NCBI GenBank assembly: GCA_947054085.1
Contig: CAMRVD010000004.1
Coordinates: 1 to 44,041, forward strand
Origin: an uncultured Clostridia bacterium
GTDB taxonomy: Bacteria > Bacillota > Clostridia > Christensenellales > UBA1242
Reading direction: 5' to 3'
Length of the DNA stretch: 44,041 nt
Shown: positions 35,421 through 42,838 of the stretch, one piece after another
Position numbering within the stretch: the stretch's first letter is position 1
Layout of the letters: every line of letters begins with the position of its first letter
Translations under genes and position numbers: made by a program
The notes under the pieces: generated by a model
What the model was told of the DNA's origin: nothing
Databases searched by the model: none
Seen by the model: only the letters and a program-made list of their open reading frames with translations

Positions 35421-36305
35421 CTAAAAGGGCCTCTCTTCGTTAGATATAAAACAAAGTGCAAGCGAGTTTGGTCCAACATGAGTACCAACAATCGGCCCCA
35501 TTACACGAATTTCGGCATCGGCATTTAGCTCGGTTTTTAACATCTCTTTAAAAATGTTTGCACCATCCTCGTTGTCGGTATGTACAATAATATAATGCCC
35601 ATCTTTGTGTAAAGTGTAGCCTTTAGCCTCCAAAATAACGCTTTTTATTGCTTTTTTTAGTCCACGTTCTTTGCGTACTACCTCTAGCTTACCAGCTTTG
35701 CTCATTTCTATAATAGGCTTAACTTGCAGTATTGTGCCAAAAGTGGCTTGCAGAGCACTAACTCTGCCACCACGTTTTAAGTGTTGTAAGTCGTCAACTA
35801 TAATAAAGTGCTGAACTTTATCTTTTATGCTATTTATATAATCTGCAGTTTCTTGTAAACTTGCACCAGCATCCCGCATTGTGCAGGCAATACGCACAAG
35901 TGCACCCTCGCCAACCGTTGTGGTATTACTATCAATTGCAATATAGTTTATATCTGAGTATGTTTTTTTAACTTCTTCTATTGCTTTGTTAGCATTGTCT
36001 ATGGTTGGGCTAAGCCCTTTGCCTTGGCTAAAATGAAGTAAATTTTTAACACCTTTTTTAGCTAAACTTTCAAATAAATCTATATGGGATTGCAAATTTA
36101 GTATGCTAGTTTTACTAATTGCACCGCTTCTAAGTAGATTATAAAAATCCTTATATTGCTGTTTTGTTTTAAAATCGTCCTTATATTCTACCATACCACC
36201 ATTAGTTACAACAAAATCTAGAGGACTAATGGTAACTTGTAAATTTTGTGCCTCGTCGTAGTATAAATCGCAGGTACTATCTGCAGAGATTTCAAAATTG
36301 TTCAT
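35421..36305 (-). CDS. DegV family fatty-acid-binding protein
   Basis: 294-residue DegV/EDD-fold protein. Members bind fatty acids; those characterised in Firmicutes act as FakB, presenting the fatty acid to the kinase FakA for phosphorylation. The start ISADSTCDL, the central IAIDSNTTTVGEG and the LKRGGRVSALQATFG block are signatures. The ATG follows AAGGAA. It has its own promoter, with a 9-bp inverted repeat over the transcription start. No fakA is in this window, so the FakB role is inferred from family. Confidence 0.9.
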   Translation of the reverse strand: MNNFEISADSTCDLYYDEAQNLQVTISPLDFVVTNGGMVEYKDDFKTKQQYKDFYNLLRSGAISKTSILNLQSHIDLFESLAKKGVKNLLHFSQGKGLSPTIDNANKAIEEVKKTYSDINYIAIDSNTTTVGEGALVRIACTMRDAGASLQETADYINSIKDKVQHFIIVDDLQHLKRGGRVSALQATFGTILQVKPIIEMSKAGKLEVVRKERGLKKAIKSVILEAKGYTLHKDGHYIIVHTDNEDGANIFKEMLKTELNADAEIRVMGPIVGTHVGPNSLALCFISNEERPF

Positions 36306-36316
36306 AGATTTATTCC

Positions 36317-36336
36317 TTGTTATTATTTAATAACAA
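36317..36336. promoter_or_regulatory. Operator-like inverted repeat at the degV start site
   Basis: TTGTTATTA and TAATAACAA arms (9 bp each, perfect, two-base centre) occupy the region between the -10 box and the ribosome binding site of degV. It could be a repressor site or a leader hairpin. Confidence 0.45.
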
Positions 36337-36340
36337 TTTT

Positions 36341-36370
36341 AGTATATAACAAAACATATTAATTAAGCAA
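36341..36370 (-). promoter_or_regulatory. degV promoter
   Basis: Minus-strand TTGCTT (36365-36370) and TATACT (36341-36346), 18-bp spacing, just after the yebC terminator. Confidence 0.75.
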
Positions 36371-36380
36371 ATAAATATAC

Positions 36381-36409
36381 AAAAAAACCACCAAAAAAGG
36401 CAGTTTTTT
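36381..36409 (-). terminator. Intrinsic terminator of the SpoU-yebC unit
   Basis: Minus-strand stem of 11 bp (AAAAAACTGCC with GGTGGTTTTTT, two G-U pairs) around a T6 loop, ending in Ts. It lies about 135 bases after the yebC stop. Confidence 0.8.
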
Positions 36410-36542
36410 ATGTTAATATTTTGGCAAACTTTAATTGGTTATGTTTTAATGTTTACATTTTACAAGCAATATTAAAAAAATTAAATACATCACCAAATAA
36501 ACTATTTGCAACATCTAAATAATAGTAAAAATTTAAAATTTA

Positions 36543-37268
36543 TTATTCAGCAAATTCTGCATTTGTATATACTTGTTGAACATCGTCTAAATCTTCTAGA
36601 GCATCTACAAGTTTTTGTACGCTAGCACTTGCGTTTGCATCAAGGCTTGTTGTATTTGTTGGTACATATACAACCTCGCTAGAGGCAACGGTAATACCTG
36701 CACTTTCAAACGCTTTAGTTAAGCTATGTAGTTTATCTGGCCCAGCAAACACTACGTAGCTGTCGTCCTCGGTCTGAAAATCGTCAGCACCGCTATCAAG
36801 TGCTGTCATCATAACGTCGTCTTCGTTTAAATTGCCCTTTTCGATAACTATAACCGTTTGATAGTTAAACATAAACGTTACGCTACCGGTAGTGCCAAGG
36901 CTACCACCGTGTTTATCAAACAAATGCCTAACATCGGCAGCCGATCGGTTACGATTGTCTGTTAAACATTCTACAATAAATGCAACACCATGAGGACCAT
37001 ACCCCTCGTAGGTAATACTGTCGTAGTTCTGTGCATTGGTTTCGCCCATTGCTTTTTTAATACTGCGAGTTATATTGTCGTTTGGCATGTTGTTTTGCTT
37101 TGCCTTTTGAATAACATCGTATAGTTTGCTGTTGGTATTTGGGTCGCCCCCACCAAGTTTTACAGCAACGGCAATTTCTCTACCAATTTTGGTAAAAATT
37201 TTGCCACGCTGTGCGTCCATTTTAGATTTTGTTGCTTGAATGTTATGCCACTTAGAGTGTCCGCTCAT
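36543..37268 (-). CDS. yebC: YebC/PmpR family protein (TACO1 homologue)
   Basis: 241-residue protein starting MSGHSKWHNIQATKSKMDAQ, the family hallmark. Members have been described as transcription regulators and as factors that relieve ribosome stalling at difficult sequences such as proline runs. Three alpha/beta domains are expected; GYGPHGVAFIVECLTDNRNR and the acidic C-terminal region are conserved. Full length, ATG behind AAAGGAG. It starts 12 bases after the SpoU-type methyltransferase gene and forms an operon with it. Confidence 0.95.
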   Translation of the reverse strand: MSGHSKWHNIQATKSKMDAQRGKIFTKIGREIAVAVKLGGGDPNTNSKLYDVIQKAKQNNMPNDNITRSIKKAMGETNAQNYDSITYEGYGPHGVAFIVECLTDNRNRSAADVRHLFDKHGGSLGTTGSVTFMFNYQTVIVIEKGNLNEDDVMMTALDSGADDFQTEDDSYVVFAGPDKLHSLTKAFESAGITVASSEVVYVPTNTTSLDANASASVQKLVDALEDLDDVQQVYTNAEFAE

Positions 37269-37280
37269 AAATATTCTCCT

Positions 37281-38045
37281 TTATATGTTTTTGCCTTCTA
37301 GTAGATACATTAGTACACTAGCTGAAACGCCTGCATTTAAGCTTTCTGTACCAACTTTCATAGGTAAACTTAAAAGCTTACCCGAGTTTTTTAAGTTTGC
37401 ACTAACACCTCTGCCTTCGTTACCAATAACTAGTGCATAATTAGTGTAAACATCACTATTATAAATGCTTTCGCCTAACATATCACTAACTAGTAATGAT
37501 ATGTTATATTTTTTTACAAGTTCTATCACTTCGCCCTCGGTAAATGGATAGATTTGAGCGGTAAAAACTCCACCACTACTAGCTCTTACAACCTTTGGAC
37601 TATAAGGGTCAACGCAGTCGATAGTTAAAATTTCGTTAAAGCCAACCGCCAGTGCGGTTCGTATTATTGTGCCCATATTGCCGGGGTCACTTATACGGTC
37701 TAATACTAGCAATCTGCAAGGCTGTTTATAAGTATATAAACCCACGCTTGGGAGCTCGCTAACCGCGATAATCCCTTGGTTAGTTATAGTGTCAGATATA
37801 CTTTTTAGTACATTTGGTAAGCAAAATAGCACAGGTGCTGGACTAGAAACTATAATATTTTCTAGTTCTGCAGCTTTGCTGCTATCTACAAATAGTTTTG
37901 TTATATTTAAGTCTTTTTGTATGGCTTCTTTTACTAATTTTTTGCCCTCTATTAAAAACTCGCCTAAATTTCTGCGATATTTTTTATCGTTTAAACTACG
38001 AGCTTCCTTTACCGAGCTATTATCTAAACTTGTGATAATATCCAT
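37281..38045 (-). CDS. SpoU (TrmH) family RNA 2'-O-methyltransferase
   Basis: 254 residues from the ATG at 38045. The frame can be opened five codons earlier at a GTG, but AAGGAG lies four bases before the ATG and inside that extension, so the ATG (MDIITSLDNSSVKEARSLND) is right. An N-terminal SpoU_sub_bind domain (about 10-90) precedes the SPOUT knot: LDRISDPGNMGTIIRTA (motif 1), LVIGNEGRGVS (motif 2) and LPMKVGTESLNAGVSASVLMY (motif 3). It methylates a ribose 2'-OH in rRNA or tRNA. In Firmicutes a homologue (YsgA) lies beside rplT; the target base cannot be set from sequence. Confidence 0.92.
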   Translation of the reverse strand: MDIITSLDNSSVKEARSLNDKKYRRNLGEFLIEGKKLVKEAIQKDLNITKLFVDSSKAAELENIIVSSPAPVLFCLPNVLKSISDTITNQGIIAVSELPSVGLYTYKQPCRLLVLDRISDPGNMGTIIRTALAVGFNEILTIDCVDPYSPKVVRASSGGVFTAQIYPFTEGEVIELVKKYNISLLVSDMLGESIYNSDVYTNYALVIGNEGRGVSANLKNSGKLLSLPMKVGTESLNAGVSASVLMYLLEGKNI

Positions 38046-38060
38046 AGTTCTCCTTATCAC

Positions 38061-38091
38061 AAAAAATACCCTTAAAATATAAAGGGCATTT
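38061..38091 (-). terminator. Intrinsic terminator after rplT
   Basis: Minus-strand arms AAATGCCCTT and AAGGGTATTT (38082-38091 and 38064-38073), 10 bp with one G-U pair, followed by Ts. It stands directly before the ribosome binding site of the SpoU gene, so that gene is expressed by read-through or from an unseen promoter. Confidence 0.88.
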
Positions 38092-38096
38092 ATTTT

Positions 38097-38456
38097 TTAC
38101 GCATTTTTAAGTGCAGTTTTTGCTGTTTCGCAAAGCTTACCAAAAGCGACCTTATCGGTTACAGCAAGTTCGCTTAGAACCTTACGGTTAAGGTCTATAT
38201 TTGCAAGTTTTAAACCGTGCATAAGTTTGCTGTACGAAAGTTCGTATGCTCTTGCACCTGCATTAATGCGGGCAATCCATAGCCTACGGAAATCTCTTTT
38301 TTTGTTTTTTCTGCCTATAAATGCAAGTTGTTCGCTACGCATAACTGCTTCGCGGGCTACACGGTATAGTTTACTTTTTGCACCCCAATAGCCTTTGGCA
38401 GCTTTCATTACTTTTACTCTTTTTTTGTTTGCGTTTACTCCACGTTTAATTCTCAT
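38097..38456 (-). CDS. rplT: 50S ribosomal protein L20
   Basis: 119-residue L20, an early 23S rRNA-binding assembly protein. It starts MRIKRGVNANKKRVKVMKAA and contains the conserved AYELSYSKLMHGL block. In Firmicutes free L20 represses its own operon by binding the infC leader, and a matching leader with a terminator is present upstream. The ATG follows AGGAGG. Third gene of infC-rpmI-rplT, 15 bases after rpmI, with a terminator after it. Confidence 0.98.
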   Translation of the reverse strand: MRIKRGVNANKKRVKVMKAAKGYWGAKSKLYRVAREAVMRSEQLAFIGRKNKKRDFRRLWIARINAGARAYELSYSKLMHGLKLANIDLNRKVLSELAVTDKVAFGKLCETAKTALKNA

Positions 38457-38471
38457 TATCTTGTCCTCCTA

Positions 38472-38672
38472 CTAGCCTTGATTGCCTACTAGTTTTTTAA
38501 TGGTTTTAGCTTGAGTGCTAGAAACATACTCGGTTTTGCGAGCCGCACGTTTACGACCGGTTTCCTTGCTAGTAAGTAAATGTCTTTTGTTTTGATGTGC
38601 ACGTTTAATTTTACCGCTTTTTGTTACAACAAAGCGTTTTTTTGCAGCACTGTTAGATTTTTGCTTTGGCAT
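38472..38672 (-). CDS. rpmI: 50S ribosomal protein L35
   Basis: 66-residue, very basic L35, starting MPKQKSNSAAKKRFVVTKSG, with the conserved KRAHQNKRHLLTSK block. It is the second gene of infC-rpmI-rplT. The ATG follows AGGAGGGC, 28 bases after infC. Confidence 0.98.
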   Translation of the reverse strand: MPKQKSNSAAKKRFVVTKSGKIKRAHQNKRHLLTSKETGRKRAARKTEYVSSTQAKTIKKLVGNQG

Positions 38673-38700
38673 AATTTTGCCCTCCTGTAAGTATTATTTA

Positions 38701-39219
38701 TTATTTTTTTGTTATTGGTGCAACAATCATAATAATGTTACGACCTTCTACCTTTGGCTCTTTTTCCTTTACTCCGTATTCTGCAAGCATTTCAAAAAAC
38801 GAGTTAGAAATTTCGATGCCTTTTTGCCAGTAAGCTTGCTGGCGACCACGCATCCAAAGAGCAACTTTTACCTTGTTACCAGCTTGCAAAAACTTGATTG
38901 CATTTTTTGCCTTGGTTTGCATATCATGAAGTTCTATTGTCATAGATAACTGAACTTCCTTAAGCTCGGTAACTTTTTGGTTTTTGCGATTCTCTTTTTC
39001 GCGTTTTGCTTTGTCGAACATAAACTTGCCGTAGTCCATAAGTTTACATACTGGTGGTTTTGCATTAGGCGAAATTTTAACAAGGTCTAAGTTTTGTTCG
39101 TCTGCTATTTGGTTAGCCCTAGCTCCCGAAACAATGCCCATTTGTTCTCCGTTTGCACCAACCAGCCTTACTTCTGCGTCGGTTATGTCTGCATTAATTT
39201 GGTGTTCTTGTTTTGCCAC
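38701..39219 (-). CDS. infC: Translation initiation factor IF-3
   Basis: 172-residue IF-3, which keeps the 30S subunit free and proofreads start-codon and initiator tRNA selection. The N-domain (INADITDAEVRLVGANGEQ) and C-domain (ELHDMQTKAKNAIKFLQAGNKVKV) are joined by a Lys-rich linker containing KLMDYGKFMFDKAKREKEN. The start codon is GTG at 39217-39219 with AAGGAG five bases upstream; many species use AUU or another rare start here as part of IF-3 autocontrol, and GTG is a milder form. It lies behind an L20-type leader. Confidence 0.97.
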   Translation of the reverse strand: MAKQEHQINADITDAEVRLVGANGEQMGIVSGARANQIADEQNLDLVKISPNAKPPVCKLMDYGKFMFDKAKREKENRKNQKVTELKEVQLSMTIELHDMQTKAKNAIKFLQAGNKVKVALWMRGRQQAYWQKGIEISNSFFEMLAEYGVKEKEPKVEGRNIIMIVAPITKK

Positions 39220-39414
39220 ACTCTCTCCTTAATTTTAGCTTTTTGCTAAACTCACTATTACAAAATAAAAGTGAGATGCTTTATAAGAAAACACCTCACC
39301 TAAAATTTAAAACCAAAACTGAATATTTTATTTGGCTAATTATTAAATTTAAGATTATTACCAACAAAAATGTTTCATTCGGTTGGTGGAAAGGGTGCTT
39401 TCTCTTTTATTCGC
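39220..39414 (-). promoter_or_regulatory. L20-type leader with transcription attenuator
   Basis: About 195 bases between the promoter and infC. The 5' part is rich in short helices (for example CCAAC with GTTGG near 39360-39385). At 39271-39299 the arms GTGAGGTG and CATCTCAC form an 8-bp hairpin followed by TTTTATTTTG, an intrinsic terminator placed about 40 bases before infC. This is the layout of the Firmicutes L20 leader, where excess L20 stabilises termination. The call rests on position and the terminator. Confidence 0.75.
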
Positions 39415-39420
39415 ACATGT

Positions 39421-39449
39421 ATAATACACTGCTTTTTACACTTTGTCAA
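39421..39449 (-). promoter_or_regulatory. infC-rpmI-rplT promoter
   Basis: Minus-strand TTGACA (39444-39449), 17-bp spacer and TATTAT (39421-39426), close to the sigma-A consensus. Confidence 0.9.
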
Positions 39450-39509
39450 GTAAAAATTAAATAAATTTCTATTACTAAGTACAATGGCAATTTATAATTT
39501 ACATTTTGC

Positions 39510-40199
39510 TTAATTGTTACTTTTAATAATTGGTTTACTCTTTTCTAAGTTTTGTATTTGCTTTTGTAAAATTTCTGTTATGTAAGTACCACGAGTTGTT
39601 GCAAGATGTATTTGTAATAAGGCTGTCTTGCAACTTTCTGTATTTGGATTATCCTCTGATATTTCTTTTAATTTATCTAATTGTGGTACAAGATCTAATG
39701 CTCCGCTTAATGAAGGATGATCGATTATAGTTTTTTTAAGTTCTTCAATTTTATTTTCTGTGATAAAATCATTTATCAAATTGGTTTGTTGTTCGGTTAT
39801 AGATTGCTTTTTAACAGCATCTTTAAAATGCTTCAAAAACATATCATATTCACAATTATAAGTGGCGTTTAAATAACATATAAAGTCTCCAAGTTTATTA
39901 CCATCTGATTTCTCAAAATATCGTTCACGAAGAAGTTTGGTAGTAATTTGCATTATTTCAGAGATTTTTCCAAATGTTTCAGCGTAATCAATACCTTTTA
40001 AATCTGTTTTGGACAAAATTTTTTCAAGTGCTAAGAAACTAGCGAATTCACAAGCAGTTTCAATTTCTTTAACGCAGTCTACTTGCTGCTTTAATCCTTT
40101 GAGCAAATTTTCCCCTTCTTTAATAATTTTTGCGAATTCATCTTTTTGATACTGGTAAGATGTGCCATTAACTAATTCGTTTAGTATAAATTTATTCAT
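39510..40199 (-). CDS. Unknown helical protein, 229 residues
   Basis: Not recognised. The protein is predicted to be almost entirely alpha-helical, rich in Lys, Glu, Ile and Asn, with no signal peptide, membrane helix or catalytic motif I can identify. Heptad-like segments at both ends suggest coiled-coil or helical-bundle packing. It lies between thrS and the infC operon, which are usually neighbours, so it is probably a lineage-specific insertion. The ATG has only AAGG about 10 bases upstream. A good promoter (40254-40282) drives it, with a second promoter-like sequence holding a C10 tract further upstream. No terminator is clear before the infC promoter. Confidence 0.65.
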   Translation of the reverse strand: MNKFILNELVNGTSYQYQKDEFAKIIKEGENLLKGLKQQVDCVKEIETACEFASFLALEKILSKTDLKGIDYAETFGKISEIMQITTKLLRERYFEKSDGNKLGDFICYLNATYNCEYDMFLKHFKDAVKKQSITEQQTNLINDFITENKIEELKKTIIDHPSLSGALDLVPQLDKLKEISEDNPNTESCKTALLQIHLATTRGTYITEILQKQIQNLEKSKPIIKSNN

Positions 40200-40253
40200 A
40201 GATATAATACCTTTTTTGGTGTGTTTATTTACAAATTAACATTGTATAAATAA

Positions 40254-40282
40254 AGTATAACACACATATTTTGATTTTTCAA
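40254..40282 (-). promoter_or_regulatory. Promoter of the unknown helical-protein gene
   Basis: Minus-strand TTGAAA (40277-40282) and TATACT (40254-40259), 17-bp spacing, about 50 bases before the ATG. Confidence 0.75.
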
Positions 40283-40348
40283 TAGCTAAACTAAAAATAA
40301 ATAGAATATTTAGTTTAAATTATGGATAAAGCACTAAAAAATTTTTTC

Positions 40349-40410
40349 AAAAAAATCCCACCCTCTTCTATTTTATAAATAATATCAAGGGGGGGGGGTA
40401 CTTTTGTCAA
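40349..40410 (-). promoter_or_regulatory. thrS terminator overlapping a promoter-like sequence with a C10 tract
   Basis: On the minus strand, just after the thrS stop, TTGACA (40405-40410) is followed 20 bp later by TATTAT (40379-40384). Ten consecutive Cs (40389-40398 as Gs on the plus strand) fill the spacer. The same Cs, with CTT after them, can pair with AAG-A-GGG-T-GGG (40357-40367) as an 11-bp stem with two mismatches followed by seven Ts, so the region also reads as the thrS terminator. Either or both functions are possible. Confidence 0.5.
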
Positions 40411-40417
40411 GTAAAAT

Positions 40418-42325
40418 CTATTTTTTGTTCTCTATTTCGTCTTTTAGCCGTTTAATAAAGTCGGAAAGTTTAACATCTTTGGTTTCTTGACCTTTACGAG
40501 TACGAACGCTAATGGTTTTACCCGATACTTCATTTTCGCCAAGAACTAGCATATATGGCACTTTTTCTAGCTGAGCTTGGCGTATTTTGTAGCCAACTTT
40601 TTCTGCTCTAAAGTCGCTCTCTACCCTTATGCCGTTTTCAAATAGTTTATCATAAACTTTTTGGGCATACTCTTCGCTCTTTTCGGATACATTTATAACT
40701 TTTACTTGAACAGGTGCAAGCCAAAGTGGAAACGCCCCTGCGTAATGCTCTATAAGTATTCCTATAAAGCGTTCTATAGAGCCGAACACAACGCGGTGCA
40801 GCATTATTGGACGACGCTTAGAGTTATCCGGTGCGGTGTATTCTAGCTCAAACCTTTCTGGAAGTTGAAAGTCTAGTTGAATTGTTCCGCATTGCCAAGT
40901 TCTGCCTAGGCAATCTTTAAGGTGGAAGTCGATTTTTGGTCCATAAAATGCACCGTCACCCTCGTTAATTACATAAGGTTTGCCACTTGCATTAAGTGCA
41001 CTAATAAGTGCATTTGTTGCCATTTCCCAGTCTTCGTCTGAACCCATACTGTTTTCTGGGCGAGTAGAAAGTTCTAGCGAATACTCAAAGCCAAATACTT
41101 TGTAAACATCGTCAATAAGATTCATAACACCAAGAATTTCACTTTCTATTTGTTCTGGCGTCATAAATATATGAGCATCGTCCTGAGTAAAACAACGTAC
41201 CCTCATAAGCCCATGAAGAGCACCAGATAGTTCGTGTCGATGAACAAGCCCTAGCTCTGCAACTCTTTCTGGAAGGTCGCGGTAACTATGTATTTTATTT
41301 GCGTAAACAAGCATACCACCCGGGCAGTTCATGGGTTTTACAGCAAACTCTTTTTCGTCTATGGTTGTTGTGTACATGTTGTCGCGGTAGTGGCTCCAGT
41401 GACCAGAGCGTATCCATAAATCCTTATCTAGCATGGTAGGAGTAGATATTTCCTTATACCCATACTCCCTATGTTTTGCACGCCAAAAATCTATAAGGAC
41501 GTTTCTTAAAATCATGCCCTTTGGTAGCCAAAACGGAAAGCCCGGGCCTTCGTCAAATATCTCGTATAATTCTAATTCTCTGCCAAGTTTGCGGTTATCA
41601 CGCTTTTTAGCCTCTTCTAGCATGGTAAAGTATGCTTCCATTTCGCTCTTTTTCTCAAAGCAGACACCATAAATGCGGGTAAGCATCTTATTTTTGCTAT
41701 CGCCCCTCCAATATGCACCGGCTAGTTTTGTAAGTTTAAAAGCCTTAATAAGCCCAGTGCTTTTTAGGTGTGGCCCACGGCAGATGTCTACAAACTCCCC
41801 TTGGGTATAAGTTGTAACCGTTTCGCCTTCTGGAATGCTTTCGAGTATTTGCTCTTTGTATGGCTCGTTTTCAGCCTTCATAAGTTTAACTGCGTCTTTT
41901 TTAGAAATCTCTTCGCGCTTAATTTCAAAATTAGCTTTAATTATTTTTTGCATTTCGGCTTCTATTTTAGGCAAATCGGCTTCTGATACTTGGCTTTTAA
42001 AATCGAAGTCGTAATAATAACCCTCATCTGTTGCAGGTCCTATAGAAAGCTGAGCATTTGGATAAATACTCTTTACAGCCTGTGCTAACACATGTGCACA
42101 GCTATGACGCATAATTTTTATGTACTCTGGGTCTTTGTTTGTTATTATGTTTAGACTGCAATCCGATATGATAGGTGCGTGCAAATCTATAAGATTATCT
42201 CCTATTTTGCCGCAAACAGCCATTCTTGCTAGTCCTTCACTTATGCCCGACGCAATTTCGGCAGTAGTAACACCAGACTCAAACTCGCGATCTTCCCCTC
42301 TTAAATTAATTTTAATTTTGCTCAT
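40418..42325 (-). CDS. thrS: Threonyl-tRNA synthetase
   Basis: 635-residue class II ThrRS. Domains in order: TGS (1-60), the editing domain that clears Ser-tRNA-Thr (about 65-225, with HSCAHVLAQAV and the late RGPHLKSTG), the catalytic core (about 240-530) with KPMNCPGGM supplying the zinc cysteine, HRHELSGALHGLMRVR (motif 2) and MLHRVVFGSIERFIG (motif 3), and the anticodon-binding domain (535-635). Full length. The ATG follows AAGGAG. Expression is controlled by a T-box that senses uncharged tRNA-Thr. ytxC lies upstream, as in Bacillus and Clostridia. Confidence 0.98.
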   Translation of the reverse strand: MSKIKINLRGEDREFESGVTTAEIASGISEGLARMAVCGKIGDNLIDLHAPIISDCSLNIITNKDPEYIKIMRHSCAHVLAQAVKSIYPNAQLSIGPATDEGYYYDFDFKSQVSEADLPKIEAEMQKIIKANFEIKREEISKKDAVKLMKAENEPYKEQILESIPEGETVTTYTQGEFVDICRGPHLKSTGLIKAFKLTKLAGAYWRGDSKNKMLTRIYGVCFEKKSEMEAYFTMLEEAKKRDNRKLGRELELYEIFDEGPGFPFWLPKGMILRNVLIDFWRAKHREYGYKEISTPTMLDKDLWIRSGHWSHYRDNMYTTTIDEKEFAVKPMNCPGGMLVYANKIHSYRDLPERVAELGLVHRHELSGALHGLMRVRCFTQDDAHIFMTPEQIESEILGVMNLIDDVYKVFGFEYSLELSTRPENSMGSDEDWEMATNALISALNASGKPYVINEGDGAFYGPKIDFHLKDCLGRTWQCGTIQLDFQLPERFELEYTAPDNSKRRPIMLHRVVFGSIERFIGILIEHYAGAFPLWLAPVQVKVINVSEKSEEYAQKVYDKLFENGIRVESDFRAEKVGYKIRQAQLEKVPYMLVLGENEVSGKTISVRTRKGQETKDVKLSDFIKRLKDEIENKK

Positions 42326-42535
42326 AATGTTCTCCTTTTTAATAAGTCTTTTTTTTAATATGTTTAGTTTTAGCAGTACTTATAGTCTTTTTAATAATAG
42401 TTTACAGCATATTTTGACTAAAAGTTTGCTTTTTAAGCTAAGATATGTAGTTTTTGGCCGCTGGGGCGTTTACTGAGTGTAAATAACCTGTGGCTAAAAG
42501 CAAATATCTGACGCATAAAGGGTAAATTTTTATCC
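42326..42535 (-). other. Second part of the thrS leader, after the T-box terminator
   Basis: About 200 untranslated bases separate the T-box terminator from thrS, more than usual. On the plus strand, 42455-42494 can form an interrupted hairpin (TTTAC/GTAAA around TGAGT, with outer GG/CC and GCC/GGC pairs). A 27-codon frame on the minus strand (42433-42516) has no ribosome binding site. No second T-box core sequence was found. Confidence 0.4.
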
Positions 42536-42777
42536 AAAAATAAAATCCTTATGCGATCAATTGCATAAGGACGAAATTATCTTAAAAAATATTATTCCGC
42601 GGTTCCACCTTACTTGCCTGCTTTTTTGCGAGGCCACTTAAGTAGTATATTGTTGGCGTGCCTATAAAGTGGTTTCCAATTCCCCCGCGTATTTTGCAAA
42701 ACTTCCAGCCTAGGTTTTGTTCTCTGGTAAATCGCTTTTAGAGATGTACTTGTCTTTTAGCCGTATAGCCAAATATT
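42536..42777 (-). promoter_or_regulatory. T-box riboswitch controlling thrS
   Basis: The antiterminator T-box core AAGGTGGAACCGCGG is present on the minus strand (42597-42611). Stem I elements include AGTA and CAGAGA near 42725-42750 and a GGCTGGAAG-type apical sequence. A likely threonine specifier ACC lies at 42671-42673. The terminator is TCCTTATGC with GCATAAGGA (42546-42554 and 42563-42571), followed by a T-rich tract to 42536. Uncharged tRNA-Thr would pair with specifier and T-box to let transcription continue into thrS. Confidence 0.93.
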
Positions 42778-42783
42778 GGTTTT

Positions 42784-42812
42784 AGTATAAACCTAGTAAT
42801 CTTAGTTGTCAA
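42784..42812 (-). promoter_or_regulatory. thrS T-box promoter
   Basis: Minus-strand TTGACA (42807-42812), 17-bp spacer and TATACT (42784-42789), immediately downstream of the ytxC stop. Confidence 0.9.
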
Positions 42813-42838
42813 GCATTAAAATTAAAAATGCTGCATTT

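Noticed and set aside
38045-38060. GTG start for the SpoU methyltransferase
   Set aside because: The GTG frame contains the AAGGAG that serves the ATG at 38045, so translation starts at the ATG.
42433-42516. A 27-codon frame in the thrS leader
   Set aside because: No Shine-Dalgarno sequence, no threonine-rich run that would make an attenuation peptide, and a T-box already explains regulation.
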